IMG/VR virus record: IMGVR_UViG_3300025646_000238
Coordinates: 1 to 28,488 of that record
DNA: 28,488 nucleotides
From: a virus
Direction: 5' to 3' (one strand)
Under the pieces are notes generated by a model. That model saw only the letters and a program-made list of their open reading frames with translations, ran no database searches and was not told where the DNA came from. A program made the position numbers and the translations under genes. Below are positions 14,901 to 22,815 of this stretch, piece by piece (the first letter of the stretch is position 1; every line of letters starts with the position of its first letter).

Positions 14901-17900
14901 TTGATGAGCTTGGCCGCCTTTCTACGCAGAGCCTGCACCTGCAACTCAAAATCAGCGTATTCAGCAACAACACTGTCAGTATCGTCTAGCGTGAAACCTT
15001 CCACATCGCTCATGTCGATGTCGTTGATGTAAGTAACGCGAGGGTCCCACTCTTTCTCACGCTGGCGAAGGGATTTGATGAACCCAGTAGCATCGACATA
15101 CGGGAACGCACGTTTTTGTGTTCTGGTGCGCACGCGCTCAACCGCCGCTTTAACACGAGCAATGCCCGGTTCCTCACCTTCAACTCGTTGCGGTCTAGGA
15201 AGTACTTCTTCGATGGCTTCCGCCGTGCGGACTTTCTGCTCACGCTTCTTAGCCGCTTCCGGCGCACGTTCCACTTTGTAGGCGCTAGGAAGTTCGTCTC
15301 TTTGACGGCGCTGGTCCGCCTCAGCCTGCGACTTCTGCACCTCTTCAGCGACCATAGCCTTGATGCGGGCTTCGGCCTCAGCTTCAGCTCGGGCGGCTTC
15401 TTCCACCGCTTTTTGCTGCCTTTCAGTTACCGCTTTAACCGCAGCAGGTGAGGCTTCTTCTCGGAATATAGCGTAAGCCCTGCGGCCAACTTCTCGGTTA
15501 GCCTCGATGATGTCTTCCCTAGTAACAGGGTTGAGGTCCGAGTAAACCTGATCTATTAAGTCACGCATTTCGCTGGCGGTAGTTCCAGCGATAGGCTTTT
15601 TGAATACTCGCTGGTGCATGGCTGTGATGCCACGCATGGCGTTGTCTTTGCCTGCTTCTATTTTAGACTTAGTAACTTCGCTAACGCCCACTTCTGGAGT
15701 CGCTTCGGAAACGGCTTCCTCGGGTCCTGCACGAACGCCAGCAGGCTCTTCGCCCACTCTAGTAGTAGGCTGGACAGCAGGCTCACCAGTAGGCTCCACG
15801 ACAGCTTCCGCAGCAGCTTTTGGCTTAACTCTTTTAGCTTGTGGAGCAATGACGTTATACGCATTGAGCAACTCCGTAAATGCTGTGTTGGCCTCTAGGC
15901 CGAGGATGTCAGCGATCGCTTGAACAAATCTAGTCCAAAGTGAGCGGCCCTTATACTGAATGGAGTTTAAGTAGTCCTGAAACTTCGTATCCGACATACC
16001 ATCAGATATAAACTCGTGGATGGTTGTGAACCCATACATATCGGCTCTACCATCTTTTTTAGCGATACCACGAGTGTACCGATACAGATTGTCTAAACGT
16101 TTAACCGCCTCTCTCTGGGCTTTAGTGCGTGGATTTTCTATAACAGAATGCGTAGCGTGGTGCGTTAACTCATGCGCAGCAGTGCGGAACCACCCTTCTT
16201 TCATGGCAGTAAATTCTTCGCGGGTTACGTTCTGCTGATAAACTCCGTTAGGACCTTGGCGGATTGCCTCTAGTAGAATGTTAGCGAAACTAACATTCAA
16301 CCTGACTTCTTTCTTTTTGTAGTCGTACTGCCCTATGGCATTTCCCGTATCACGCAGGGTTATAGAGGTCGGGGGGTCGATCATTGCACGACGAGCAACT
16401 TCAGCAATTAACGGATCGTATGAACGGCTAATAAGTTCTAAAGCGCCGTTTACGTCCCCAGCCTTAAACAGGTTGAGGAGGCTTACAACATTCTCGTCGC
16501 TTGTGTGGTCGATAGTCTGATCTAGTGTAGAGGGCTCTCTTCCAACTCCTCCAAAGTCTCGTACAGTAGCGCCGCCACCGCGTGCCACTCCTCCCGCTTG
16601 AGGTGCCGTAACCCCCTCGGCGGCACCGGGCTGGGGCTCAACTCCAGCCACCGCCACGCCCTCGCCAGCTGGCTGCTGGACATCGGTAACTTCCGGTTCG
16701 ACACTCGGAACACCACGTACGGGTACTGGTTCTTGGGCAGCTTCACTCGGTACTCCTTCAAACGCCTGAGCCACTTGCTCTGGACTGTACTCAGATTCAG
16801 CCAGCGAACGAATCGCAGCTCGCCCTGCTTCATCAGTTGAGCTGTTGTAGAGGTCAACATATTCCTGAAGCCCAATCGGTAAAGGTTCAGACGGCTGCAA
16901 ACCGGTGGGTTCTTCCACTTCCTCAGCAACTACAGGAGCAGCTTCTGGGGCGGCGGCAACTTCTGGGGCGGCGGCAGCTTCTGGGGCGGGTTGGGCGATA
17001 GCAGCTACATCGGCGTCGTAAGTAGAGTCAAGGCTCAGCTTCAGTTTGCTCCGCATGATGCGGTCTACCATAGCCCCACTCGTGGTCTTGTCTAAAATAT
17101 TTTCTAGGAAGTCACGGGCGCCAACACGACCTTCAGGCGTGCTCAAATCAAACTGGGCAAGTTGATCTTTTGCTTTACCTTTTAGCTTTAAGTCCTCGAT
17201 TTCTGGAGTGATCTGAGGGGCCGCAGCAGCCTGCGCCTGCTGCGCCTGCTGCATTTTGGAAACAGTTTCGCCGAGCAACGCTGTTTTTAGTGCAGGGTCT
17301 CTAACGCCGTTAATGCGAGCACGAGCGTTTTCACGCAGCTTGCCTGCTTTGCGAAGAACTTGATTAGCGTTCTTGGTCGCACCTTTGGCTCTAAGTTGAG
17401 CGGCACGGTGCTCATACGCATCTGCTTGTGCGTTCAGATTACGCACAATGGCTGACTCTACCGCGTCTGCCCCAGCCTGCTCGTCGGCCTCGTTAGTGGC
17501 CTTCTTGAAGTTAGTACGGGCAATAGTTACTGCCGCACTGGAGTCTTGTACGCGCTGCTGAATTTCAGCAGTGGTGTCGTCCTGCTCCGCAAACGCAATA
17601 TTAGACGCAACCCCAGTTTTACGATCTGTGCGGCCAAGGCCGGTAGTCGAAGTCTTAACGCCGTAATCAGCGTCCGTAGCATCAAGTTCTTCTTCAGCGC
17701 CTTCTGGCTCTATAAATTCTTGGCGGATCGCCTTCTGGGCGGCCTGCTGGGCAGCGCGCTCTTCGCGTTCTACCTGACCACGGGCTGATGCGCGTTGCGC
17801 AACACCACCCACACCACCAAGCGGAGCAACACCAGCGATAGTAGCTGCAATGACTTCTTCGTATTCGCGATTGGCTTCTGGGCCAGTAAGCGGAAGATTT

Positions 17901-18733
17901 GCCGCTTGGCGTTCAAGGACAGTCTGAGTAAGTTCAACTGGAACTTCCGTCGCGATACCGACTGCGGCACCTTTACCGGTAGTTTTAAGTATCCCTTGCT
18001 GAGCGATGCGTTTGGCAGTTTCTTCTGCCACTTCACGGCCTTCAGCCCCCAACAACTTGTTGATGCCCGGAACATAACGACCGATTACACCCAAACCGAG
18101 ACGCTCAGCACCAGACTGGAGCCCTGCATAACCTAAAGTCTCAAGCGTACCCGGCATTTCTGGTGGAGTTTCACCACGGGCGATGGCGGCTTCGCGCTCA
18201 GCTTGCTGGCGCTGTACATCTTCACCGTAGAAATAACTAAGGGCTGGAGCTGCAATGGCACCAGCTAGACCGGCTATTGGCTTAAGTTGCGGGAGTGGCA
18301 TCAGGGCCGCGCCAGTTTTAGCGCCAGCCCATGTAGTAGCGGCGTACGGAGCAAGACCACCCAGTACCTGTCCAGATTGCTCGCGGAGGAATCGTCCAGT
18401 AGCAGAAAGACCTTCGCCAAGCCCTTCGTCGTATGCGGCTTTAGTCTCTTCCCAGCTTATTGGCTGATAGCCCTCAGTCTGCCCGAACTCTTCACCGGCC
18501 TTCGCAAGCCCTTCTAAACCGGTAAGTTCACCAACGCCAAACAAACCTGTCCCGACCGCTTGGCGGAAACCTTGTTCAACACCGGGAAAGAAGCCTGTTT
18601 CTTGTGGAGGGGCAGAAGGGGTGGACGCAAGCTGCTGTTGGAGAATAGCCCATGCTTCGTCTTCCGTTGCACCTTCAGGCCCATCGACGACATATTCTTG
18701 GCCCTCTGGAGAGCGAAAAACAAACTGGGGCAT
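11978..18733 (-). CDS. Giant polyvalent/ejection protein with HExxH zinc metallopeptidase and LPD38-like region
   Basis: A 2251-aa protein, the last and largest of the virion arm. Residues 1-37 (FVFRSPEGQEYVVDGPEGATEDEAWAIL, quoted only in part elsewhere) form a small domain found at the start of many phage internal virion proteins. Residues about 123-168 are hydrophobic and Gly/Ala-rich, possibly membrane-active. Residues 340-800 are low-complexity and helical. A zincin motif HELTH (His854, Glu855, His858) with a likely third ligand Glu907 in HEFISD marks a metallopeptidase. Long helical segments follow. The region about 1750-2000 (LNPIFSLGQLTQDS, ARTVPFFNAYLQALNV) matches the large polyvalent-protein LPD38 pattern. 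Such proteins are packaged and injected with the DNA. I see no transglycosylase motif of the T7 gp16 type. The ATG follows AAGGGAAAAAC. Confidence 0.88.
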   Translation of the reverse strand: MPQFVFRSPEGQEYVVDGPEGATEDEAWAILQQQLASTPSAPPQETGFFPGVEQGFRQAVGTGLFGVGELTGLEGLAKAGEEFGQTEGYQPISWEETKAAYDEGLGEGLSATGRFLREQSGQVLGGLAPYAATTWAGAKTGAALMPLPQLKPIAGLAGAIAAPALSYFYGEDVQRQQAEREAAIARGETPPEMPGTLETLGYAGLQSGAERLGLGVIGRYVPGINKLLGAEGREVAEETAKRIAQQGILKTTGKGAAVGIATEVPVELTQTVLERQAANLPLTGPEANREYEEVIAATIAGVAPLGGVGGVAQRASARGQVEREERAAQQAAQKAIRQEFIEPEGAEEELDATDADYGVKTSTTGLGRTDRKTGVASNIAFAEQDDTTAEIQQRVQDSSAAVTIARTNFKKATNEADEQAGADAVESAIVRNLNAQADAYEHRAAQLRAKGATKNANQVLRKAGKLRENARARINGVRDPALKTALLGETVSKMQQAQQAQAAAAPQITPEIEDLKLKGKAKDQLAQFDLSTPEGRVGARDFLENILDKTTSGAMVDRIMRSKLKLSLDSTYDADVAAIAQPAPEAAAAPEVAAAPEAAPVVAEEVEEPTGLQPSEPLPIGLQEYVDLYNSSTDEAGRAAIRSLAESEYSPEQVAQAFEGVPSEAAQEPVPVRGVPSVEPEVTDVQQPAGEGVAVAGVEPQPGAAEGVTAPQAGGVARGGGATVRDFGGVGREPSTLDQTIDHTSDENVVSLLNLFKAGDVNGALELISRSYDPLIAEVARRAMIDPPTSITLRDTGNAIGQYDYKKKEVRLNVSFANILLEAIRQGPNGVYQQNVTREEFTAMKEGWFRTAAHELTHHATHSVIENPRTKAQREAVKRLDNLYRYTRGIAKKDGRADMYGFTTIHEFISDGMSDTKFQDYLNSIQYKGRSLWTRFVQAIADILGLEANTAFTELLNAYNVIAPQAKRVKPKAAAEAVVEPTGEPAVQPTTRVGEEPAGVRAGPEEAVSEATPEVGVSEVTKSKIEAGKDNAMRGITAMHQRVFKKPIAGTTASEMRDLIDQVYSDLNPVTREDIIEANREVGRRAYAIFREEASPAAVKAVTERQQKAVEEAARAEAEAEARIKAMVAEEVQKSQAEADQRRQRDELPSAYKVERAPEAAKKREQKVRTAEAIEEVLPRPQRVEGEEPGIARVKAAVERVRTRTQKRAFPYVDATGFIKSLRQREKEWDPRVTYINDIDMSDVEGFTLDDTDSVVAEYADFELQVQALRRKAAKLIKLAKDEGEDYQAISDALKILRKSKSKEDLTEAVSIIREYQDILNPEEPTLVFSINKKAMEMAQRLVNGAGNEVFVDDSATTRTERAKEIVKQYSHKEDAQGNKVPKTKKDFANDGRSLIDKAVTRMLSADAAAQREARRRVRAMTDNEAEIIGRALNMSTSQAYHAEALASKFLELGDLKYDQQAYKWRAEESAANFPELIKQIQIMAEKNGLDMMMGESLAHTYLEAARLNSIRKEEILIQRRVESLRKRGRPGDIKEAKRLQEIYLPKNKKTGERTRVHKSLEQINAGLKIAEQYPEVEQIAETWNQIRQNAMKIVEQSGMVSAEQAEIWLDNVDYVPFYRQTQIEAGEGPREYISGLVSAPDRKRLKGTDRPVNNVFDNMARWTEYYIEAAVRNNSARQMMREMVGLGMAEQKVAVSPDEKARRAFIWVDGKKTEFVADDPVWLEAFSGMETAGIPMLGMAAKFTNLLRKSVVLNPIFSLGQLTQDSFGAMLSSGLPPMKAIQLPFKVIKEFVKTLNGTSKAHEELTRYGTVGVKDYSAAVVREEMERFATNMRPNRAGFMTKALRSAEHFSMASDNAVRQAIYDLSLADGVSKAEAIERAFEVINFRRKGSSSFVQFMARTVPFFNAYLQALNVQMNVLAGEGISPRNKAQWGVLMKNVGMVVAMTYMYSMLMSGDDDYEELDGPMRDRMLMIPGTGGFGIPLRTDLFLLPKILTEHMVRLSMDSATEDAETFKRSVSTALQHALFSPTTVPQIFKPTVEWLLDYNFYTGRQLVSQRYADLEPYLQYSPYTSELSKLIGEGLDISPIKLDNWLRGTFGSAAGAVLWSSNMFGSLQGVRPSKSFQDTMATFPGLSRFINKEYGSGMRAMYYDMAREVNTAYKSYLNIQANDPDSLDPFLARDSNLEKVAMAKTMRDLSKKLGEIRKQQERVTNMRDVDPAEKRQIIEDLQEYERQLLKSLDLKGMRKFINM
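16942..16995 (-). repeat. Three tandem 18-bp units coding an Ala/Pro/Glu linker
   Basis: The unit CTTCTGGGGCGGCGGCAA occurs at 16942-16959, nearly identically at 16960-16977, and partly at 16978-16995. On the - strand it encodes repeated APEVAA/APEAAA units in the giant protein, a flexible linker around residues 580-598, upstream of the metallopeptidase. The unit keeps the reading frame, so copy number can vary without breaking the gene. Confidence 0.85.
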
Positions 18734-18742
18734 GTTTTTCCC

Positions 18743-20650
18743 TTATCGTGTAGTTACAGACCATCCGGGCGGCATGCCGCCTCCCACTCCTATTTGAGGC
18801 ATCATGCCATACATGCCCATACTACCCAAGCTGTTCATAATGCTGTCGAGACGTTGTCTGCGCTGAGCTATTTCTAGCTGAATACGTTTTTGAGCGTCTG
18901 GCAGCGATTCGCCGTCTCTACGGTTCTGCATCGCATAATCCAGAGTGCTCATAGTCTTGATCTGGTCGTCCAGTTCCTTAGCCATTTTCAGCTGGAACTC
19001 TTGAGCGCGATACGGGCTGGTAGCTTCAGCAGCCACCTGAGCACGGCGGTATGCACCTTCCTCTTCCAGAAGCTTCTGGCGAGCTGCTTCGTCAGACTTA
19101 GCCGCTTCTGTGTAGGCTTTCAGGCCAGCGATTCCACCTTCACCGACAGAACCTAAGAAGTCTGGGTTCTTGCTTGCCATCATGCTGAGGCCAGCAGCCA
19201 TCAACGCGTTATTTAGGCTGCGGTCCTTTTTGCCTTCACCTTCATAACGGCGACGGAGGTAGTCTAAGTAATCGTCTTTAGCCTTACCACCTTCAGATGC
19301 AGAGGTAAATTTCTCTAGGGCTTGGTAGTAGGCCTCATCAGCGGCGGTCTTAGCACCTTCAGCTGCGGCGGCTTCTGCTTTTGCTTTTTCTTCAGCGGCA
19401 GCTGCTGCTGCGGCCTTAGCTTCTGGGGTGTTTGCTTTGCGCTCGTCTTCTCTACGCATGCGGTCTTCTTCGCGTTGTTCATACGCGTCTAACCGCTCCC
19501 TGCGAGCACCTGCCCGGTTGCCTTCAGGGCCTACATTTTCTTCAGCGCCCGGAGCACCAATAAGCCAGTTAATGCCGCGAGCCGTACTGAGACTGGAATC
19601 TGAGTCTTCAATCTCTCTGCGGTTAATACGAGCTTGTTCTTCCTGCTCCTGCCAGCGAGTGCGCATACCGCCCGACAACAAGTTCATAGCGTCGCCAATC
19701 ACCTGAATATCCGAGCGTCCGCCTACGTCATACCAAGACGGAGCATTTTCGGCCATTATCTGACGTGCTTCTTCTGCGCTCAGCCCAGCTTGTGTAGCTG
19801 ACGGGGGCGGCTCAGCAGCCTGTGCTGACGGCACAACAGCCTCCATCACCTGACCGAGGAACGGAACAGCACGCTCAGGGGCTGGGCCTTCTGGAGCCAT
19901 CAAGCCCGGAAGCCCTTCTTGGGTCGGAGCCACAGGCGAGAAGCCCGGAGCGTACTCACCGCCGCCCATCGGCATCTGCGGGGCAGTATCAAGCTGAGTC
20001 TCAGGCATAACTTCGCCACGACCGCCGCTACCATAATCACGGTACAGCGCAGGCCAGCTAGGACGGGCTGCTGGGGCAGCCTCTGCCGGAACATTAACGC
20101 CTGCACCTTTAACTTCGTTCTCATCCAGTGCACGCACGCGATTCGCGTACTCGACAATGCCTGCTTCAGACATATCGGTTGGAATTTCAGCACCACGGCT
20201 CTGCAAATAAGAGTACGCATCGGCTACTGGGTCTTCAGGCAGGAGGCGGAGTACGCCACCCTCTTGCAGCTTTTTAGTGTTTCGGCGGTCTTCGCCAACC
20301 ATCTTAGTCTTACTCGGAGGGCAAGACTTTTCGCCCGTTTCTGGGTTTGTCCAGCAGGCTTCAGCTTCACCTTTTTGGTAGCCAGTCATGCCGCCTTGAG
20401 CAAAACTCACCAGACCGCCGGAGGCCATTTGTGGGGCTTGCATAGGCAGTTGAGTGATACCACTCATAATCTCGTCAGCCACTGTACCTTCACCCTGCGG
20501 GGCTTGAGTTGACGCCTCATCACGCATCTTCTTGCGGCGCTGCATCTCAGACAAAACCAGATACTGCGGAGCGGAACCAGTCTGCATCGAGTCGAGCAGC
20601 TGGCGGTCAGATAAGTCTTTGAGGTCGTTTTGTAGCTTGACGATGTTCAT
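18743..20650 (-). CDS. Putative virion/ejection protein, helical with Gly-rich motif
   Basis: A 635-aa protein of the virion arm. The first 45 residues (LKDLSDRQLLDSMQTGSAPQ, then YLVLSEMQRRKKMR) are a small helical domain that I associate with marine phage virion proteins. A glycine motif ASGGLVSFAQGGMTGY follows near residue 76. Residues about 95-340 are Pro/Gly-rich and disordered, residues 385-440 are an Ala/Glu/Lys coiled coil, and the C-terminal 190 residues are helical, ending in a Gly/Met-rich tail. No catalytic motif is seen. Its place between another helical virion protein and the giant ejection candidate mirrors the middle ejection gene of P22-like phages, so an internal/ejected role is likely but inferred. 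The ATG follows AAGGGTAGAAC; the downstream giant gene starts 9 nt after its stop. Confidence 0.75.
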   Translation of the reverse strand: MNIVKLQNDLKDLSDRQLLDSMQTGSAPQYLVLSEMQRRKKMRDEASTQAPQGEGTVADEIMSGITQLPMQAPQMASGGLVSFAQGGMTGYQKGEAEACWTNPETGEKSCPPSKTKMVGEDRRNTKKLQEGGVLRLLPEDPVADAYSYLQSRGAEIPTDMSEAGIVEYANRVRALDENEVKGAGVNVPAEAAPAARPSWPALYRDYGSGGRGEVMPETQLDTAPQMPMGGGEYAPGFSPVAPTQEGLPGLMAPEGPAPERAVPFLGQVMEAVVPSAQAAEPPPSATQAGLSAEEARQIMAENAPSWYDVGGRSDIQVIGDAMNLLSGGMRTRWQEQEEQARINRREIEDSDSSLSTARGINWLIGAPGAEENVGPEGNRAGARRERLDAYEQREEDRMRREDERKANTPEAKAAAAAAAEEKAKAEAAAAEGAKTAADEAYYQALEKFTSASEGGKAKDDYLDYLRRRYEGEGKKDRSLNNALMAAGLSMMASKNPDFLGSVGEGGIAGLKAYTEAAKSDEAARQKLLEEEGAYRRAQVAAEATSPYRAQEFQLKMAKELDDQIKTMSTLDYAMQNRRDGESLPDAQKRIQLEIAQRRQRLDSIMNSLGSMGMYGMMPQIGVGGGMPPGWSVTTR

Positions 20651-20659
20651 GTTCTACCC

Positions 20660-21670
20660 TTAGCCCATATTGCCGAATGCGCCGAGGGCGGTGAGACCAG
20701 CGCCCGCAAGCTGCGTGCCGAGGCCAGCCGTCGGAGATGACTGAATAACTTCCTGTTGAACAGGTACTGGAATACCACGCATAACCGCGTTGTAGAACGC
20801 GATCTGCTGACGTTCGTAATCGCGAGCGTTGACGAAGTCTTGATACGCCTGATCCAACTGCGTCTGCGCCTGAGCTTTTTGCTCTGCACCAACAGCGTTC
20901 TGGAGGTTGATACGTGCGGTGTCCAACGTCTGCTGGGTGCTTGCCAGATTTTCCTGAGCTTGAGCCACTTGAAGCTGAGCTTGCTGTTTCTGCTGCTCGA
21001 ACTGAGCGCCGAATTGTTTTGAGGCTTCTGTAGCCTGCTCAGTAGCCAGACGTTGCTGAGCTTCAGTCTGTTGGAGTGCTTGTTCGGCACCAAATTGCTG
21101 CGCTGCCTGCTGGTATGCAGTCTGCATGCCGGTAGCCTGAATGTCAGCTAGGCGGTCAAGGTACTCACTCGCCATCGCACCGCGTTCAGCCCCTTCACGA
21201 CCACCACCAAAAGCGCCCGCTTTAACTGCTCGCGCAGCCTGCGCCGCGCGTTCACCGGCGTACTCTTTACCGGCTTCACGCTTTTGAACGTCCAGTACAT
21301 TTTGCATGTACGGAGACATGTACTTAGCTGCGGTAGCCGCATCAAAGGTGCCCGCTTGATACCCCGGAGTATAGGTAGTCGGTGCATAACTGGAGCCAGC
21401 TAAAGCAGTACTTACATCTGCCAGCCCCTTCTGAGCGGCAGCAATACCGCTCGGCGTACCCATACCAGCTACTTCAGTCTGAACCTGCTTCTGAAGCGGT
21501 TCAAAACCCGCTACACGATTGCCGCTGTAGGCTTGGTACGGAGTAATGGACTCTCTCTGAGTCCGTGCCATAATTTCCTTAAAGTACGGTTCTGCGTACT
21601 CAGGAAGGTTAGACTGATAAGTTGTAGCAGTTGTCTGCTGGGTGCCGCCACCGCCGCCGCCTTTACCCAT
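20660..21670 (-). CDS. Putative internal virion (ejection) protein, long coiled coil
   Basis: A 336-aa protein starting with a poly-Gly segment (GKGGGGGGTQQTT), followed by NLPEYAEPYFKEIMARTQRE, a YMSPYMQNVLDVQKREA helix and AVKAGAFGGGREGAE, all recognisable from helical virion proteins in marine podovirus-like genomes. Residues about 180-290 are a Gln/Ala-rich heptad coiled coil, and the last 35 residues are Gly/Ala-rich and hydrophobic (LGTQLAGAGLTALGAF), suitable for membrane insertion. No enzyme motif is visible. The probable role is one of the small ejected proteins that help form the DNA passage through the cell envelope; this rests on gene order and composition. A strong GAGGAG site for its ATG lies in the last codons of the upstream gene. 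Confidence 0.75.
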   Translation of the reverse strand: MGKGGGGGGTQQTTATTYQSNLPEYAEPYFKEIMARTQRESITPYQAYSGNRVAGFEPLQKQVQTEVAGMGTPSGIAAAQKGLADVSTALAGSSYAPTTYTPGYQAGTFDAATAAKYMSPYMQNVLDVQKREAGKEYAGERAAQAARAVKAGAFGGGREGAERGAMASEYLDRLADIQATGMQTAYQQAAQQFGAEQALQQTEAQQRLATEQATEASKQFGAQFEQQKQQAQLQVAQAQENLASTQQTLDTARINLQNAVGAEQKAQAQTQLDQAYQDFVNARDYERQQIAFYNAVMRGIPVPVQQEVIQSSPTAGLGTQLAGAGLTALGAFGNMG

Positions 21671-21673
21671 TTC

Positions 21674-22102
21674 TCACTCCTCATCCAGCGGTATAGCTGG
21701 CATCTGGAAAGTTTGCCAAATTGCCTTGTACCCGTGATCTTTCAGGGCTTTCTCCCAGCCAATTCTAGCCGAGGATTCAAGGCCATCACAGTGATTATCG
21801 CGCGCCCACCGTTTGAGCGTGTTTAACATCGGAGCTTTCCAAGTATCCAGCTCCTTGCCTGCCACAAACGGACAGGCTAAATATAAGGCTCTGGGATAAC
21901 GGATAAAGTGAGTAACCACCGTGCCCTTCACCCCTTCGTCGTCAAATGCAATCCACAGCAGCCAGTCGTAGCCGAGGAGATTGTCTTTAATATCCTCTAC
22001 TTCGTAGCGCCCGTAAGTGTATTTGGCAGCGCCTGCAAGATAGTCTTTAACTTGCGGCCAAATTGCGTCCACATGGTCGGGCGGAACGACTGAGATTTGC
22101 AT
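21674..22102 (-). CDS. GNAT-like acetyltransferase-fold protein
   Basis: A 142-aa protein whose order of elements fits the GNAT fold: an N-terminal strand QISVVPPDHVDAIWPQV, a middle sheet WLLWIAFDDEGVKGTVVTHF, a long helix (TWKAPMLNTLKRWARDN) and a C-terminal SSARIGWEKALKDHGYK segment, which resembles the end of GNAT domains. The usual acetyl-CoA loop R/Q-x-x-G-x-G/A is not clear, so it may be divergent or inactive. Similar proteins occur beside tail genes in aquatic phages. The ATG has an excellent GAGGA site at 5-nt spacing, yet lies 106 nt inside the upstream hydroxylase gene. It may modify a virion or host protein; no substrate can be named. Confidence 0.62.
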   Translation of the reverse strand: MQISVVPPDHVDAIWPQVKDYLAGAAKYTYGRYEVEDIKDNLLGYDWLLWIAFDDEGVKGTVVTHFIRYPRALYLACPFVAGKELDTWKAPMLNTLKRWARDNHCDGLESSARIGWEKALKDHGYKAIWQTFQMPAIPLDEE

Positions 22103-22815
22103 TTATCCTCCGAATAAAACTCTTTTTCCCATTTCTTGTGGCGGAAATACGGAATCCACACGTATGGGAACATACGGGACAGCTTGAGAACTGTCCAGTT
22201 TATCGCAGCCCACGGCTGCTTCATCGGGCGCATGATGTCTAAAAACAGCACCGCCCGGATTTCATCTGTCATATTCGCCGCAATGTGCTCGTAGGTGTCG
22301 TCAAATAGGACGGTTTTACCTTCTTCCCAGTGGTAGGTTTCACCCCCCACGACGAGCGCACACTGGTTTTTACCCGGAATCTTGACTCCGAGGTGCATGC
22401 GGAAAATCCCAGACCACGGGCCTTCATGCGGCATCAGCATCTTGTTCGGTCCCAGCACAGAAATGTAAGCCGAGATCACATACTTGTGGCGGTTCAGGAT
22501 CTCCATCGTCATCGGAGCAAAAGTCTGATTCCGCTTGAAGCTGATGCCTGCACCCTTGAAAAAGAACATCCGCCACTTGTCGTCGTTTGAGATGTACGTC
22601 TGATCCGGGGAAATGGTCTGGAATGGAGCGAAATCATCATACCGCTCCAGAATGCCTAGCAGCTCTTTCTGCACATACTCGAAGTTGTCTTCCAACTCCT
22701 TAGCTACTGCAAAGTAGTGCGGATCGTAGTACTTCTTGTCTCCGAGCAAACAATTCTCATGGAACGGCTTTTTGAGCAGACGCTCAACCCACAGAGTATT
22801 GATCTCGAAATCCAT
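21997..22815 (-). CDS. Aspartyl/asparaginyl beta-hydroxylase family oxygenase
   Basis: A 272-aa member of the Asp/Asn beta-hydroxylase group of 2-oxoglutarate/Fe(II) oxygenases. The double-stranded beta-helix core is clear: ISVLGPNKMLMPHEGPW carries the first iron ligand His130, then SGIFRMHLGVKIP, and FDDTYEHIAANMTDE carries the second ligand His177, followed by IRAVLFLDIMRP with Arg187 in the usual 2-oxoglutarate-binding place. As in the family, Gly occupies the position of the usual acidic ligand (PHEG). It would hydroxylate an Asp/Asn side chain or a related substrate using O2. It is coupled to the gene before it (TAATG). The last 35 codons overlap the GNAT-like gene in another frame. The position among virion genes suggests a virion or host-surface substrate, not proven. 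Confidence 0.9.
   Translation of the reverse strand: MDFEINTLWVERLLKKPFHENCLLGDKKYYDPHYFAVAKELEDNFEYVQKELLGILERYDDFAPFQTISPDQTYISNDDKWRMFFFKGAGISFKRNQTFAPMTMEILNRHKYVISAYISVLGPNKMLMPHEGPWSGIFRMHLGVKIPGKNQCALVVGGETYHWEEGKTVLFDDTYEHIAANMTDEIRAVLFLDIMRPMKQPWAAINWTVLKLSRMFPYVWIPYFRHKKWEKEFYSEDKCKSQSFRPTMWTQFGRKLKTILQALPNTLTGATK

Noticed and set aside
19919-20512. 197-aa open frame on the + strand within the 635-aa virion gene
   Set aside because: It runs against the operon direction, has no domain or neighbour support, and the opposite-strand gene is coupled to both neighbours.
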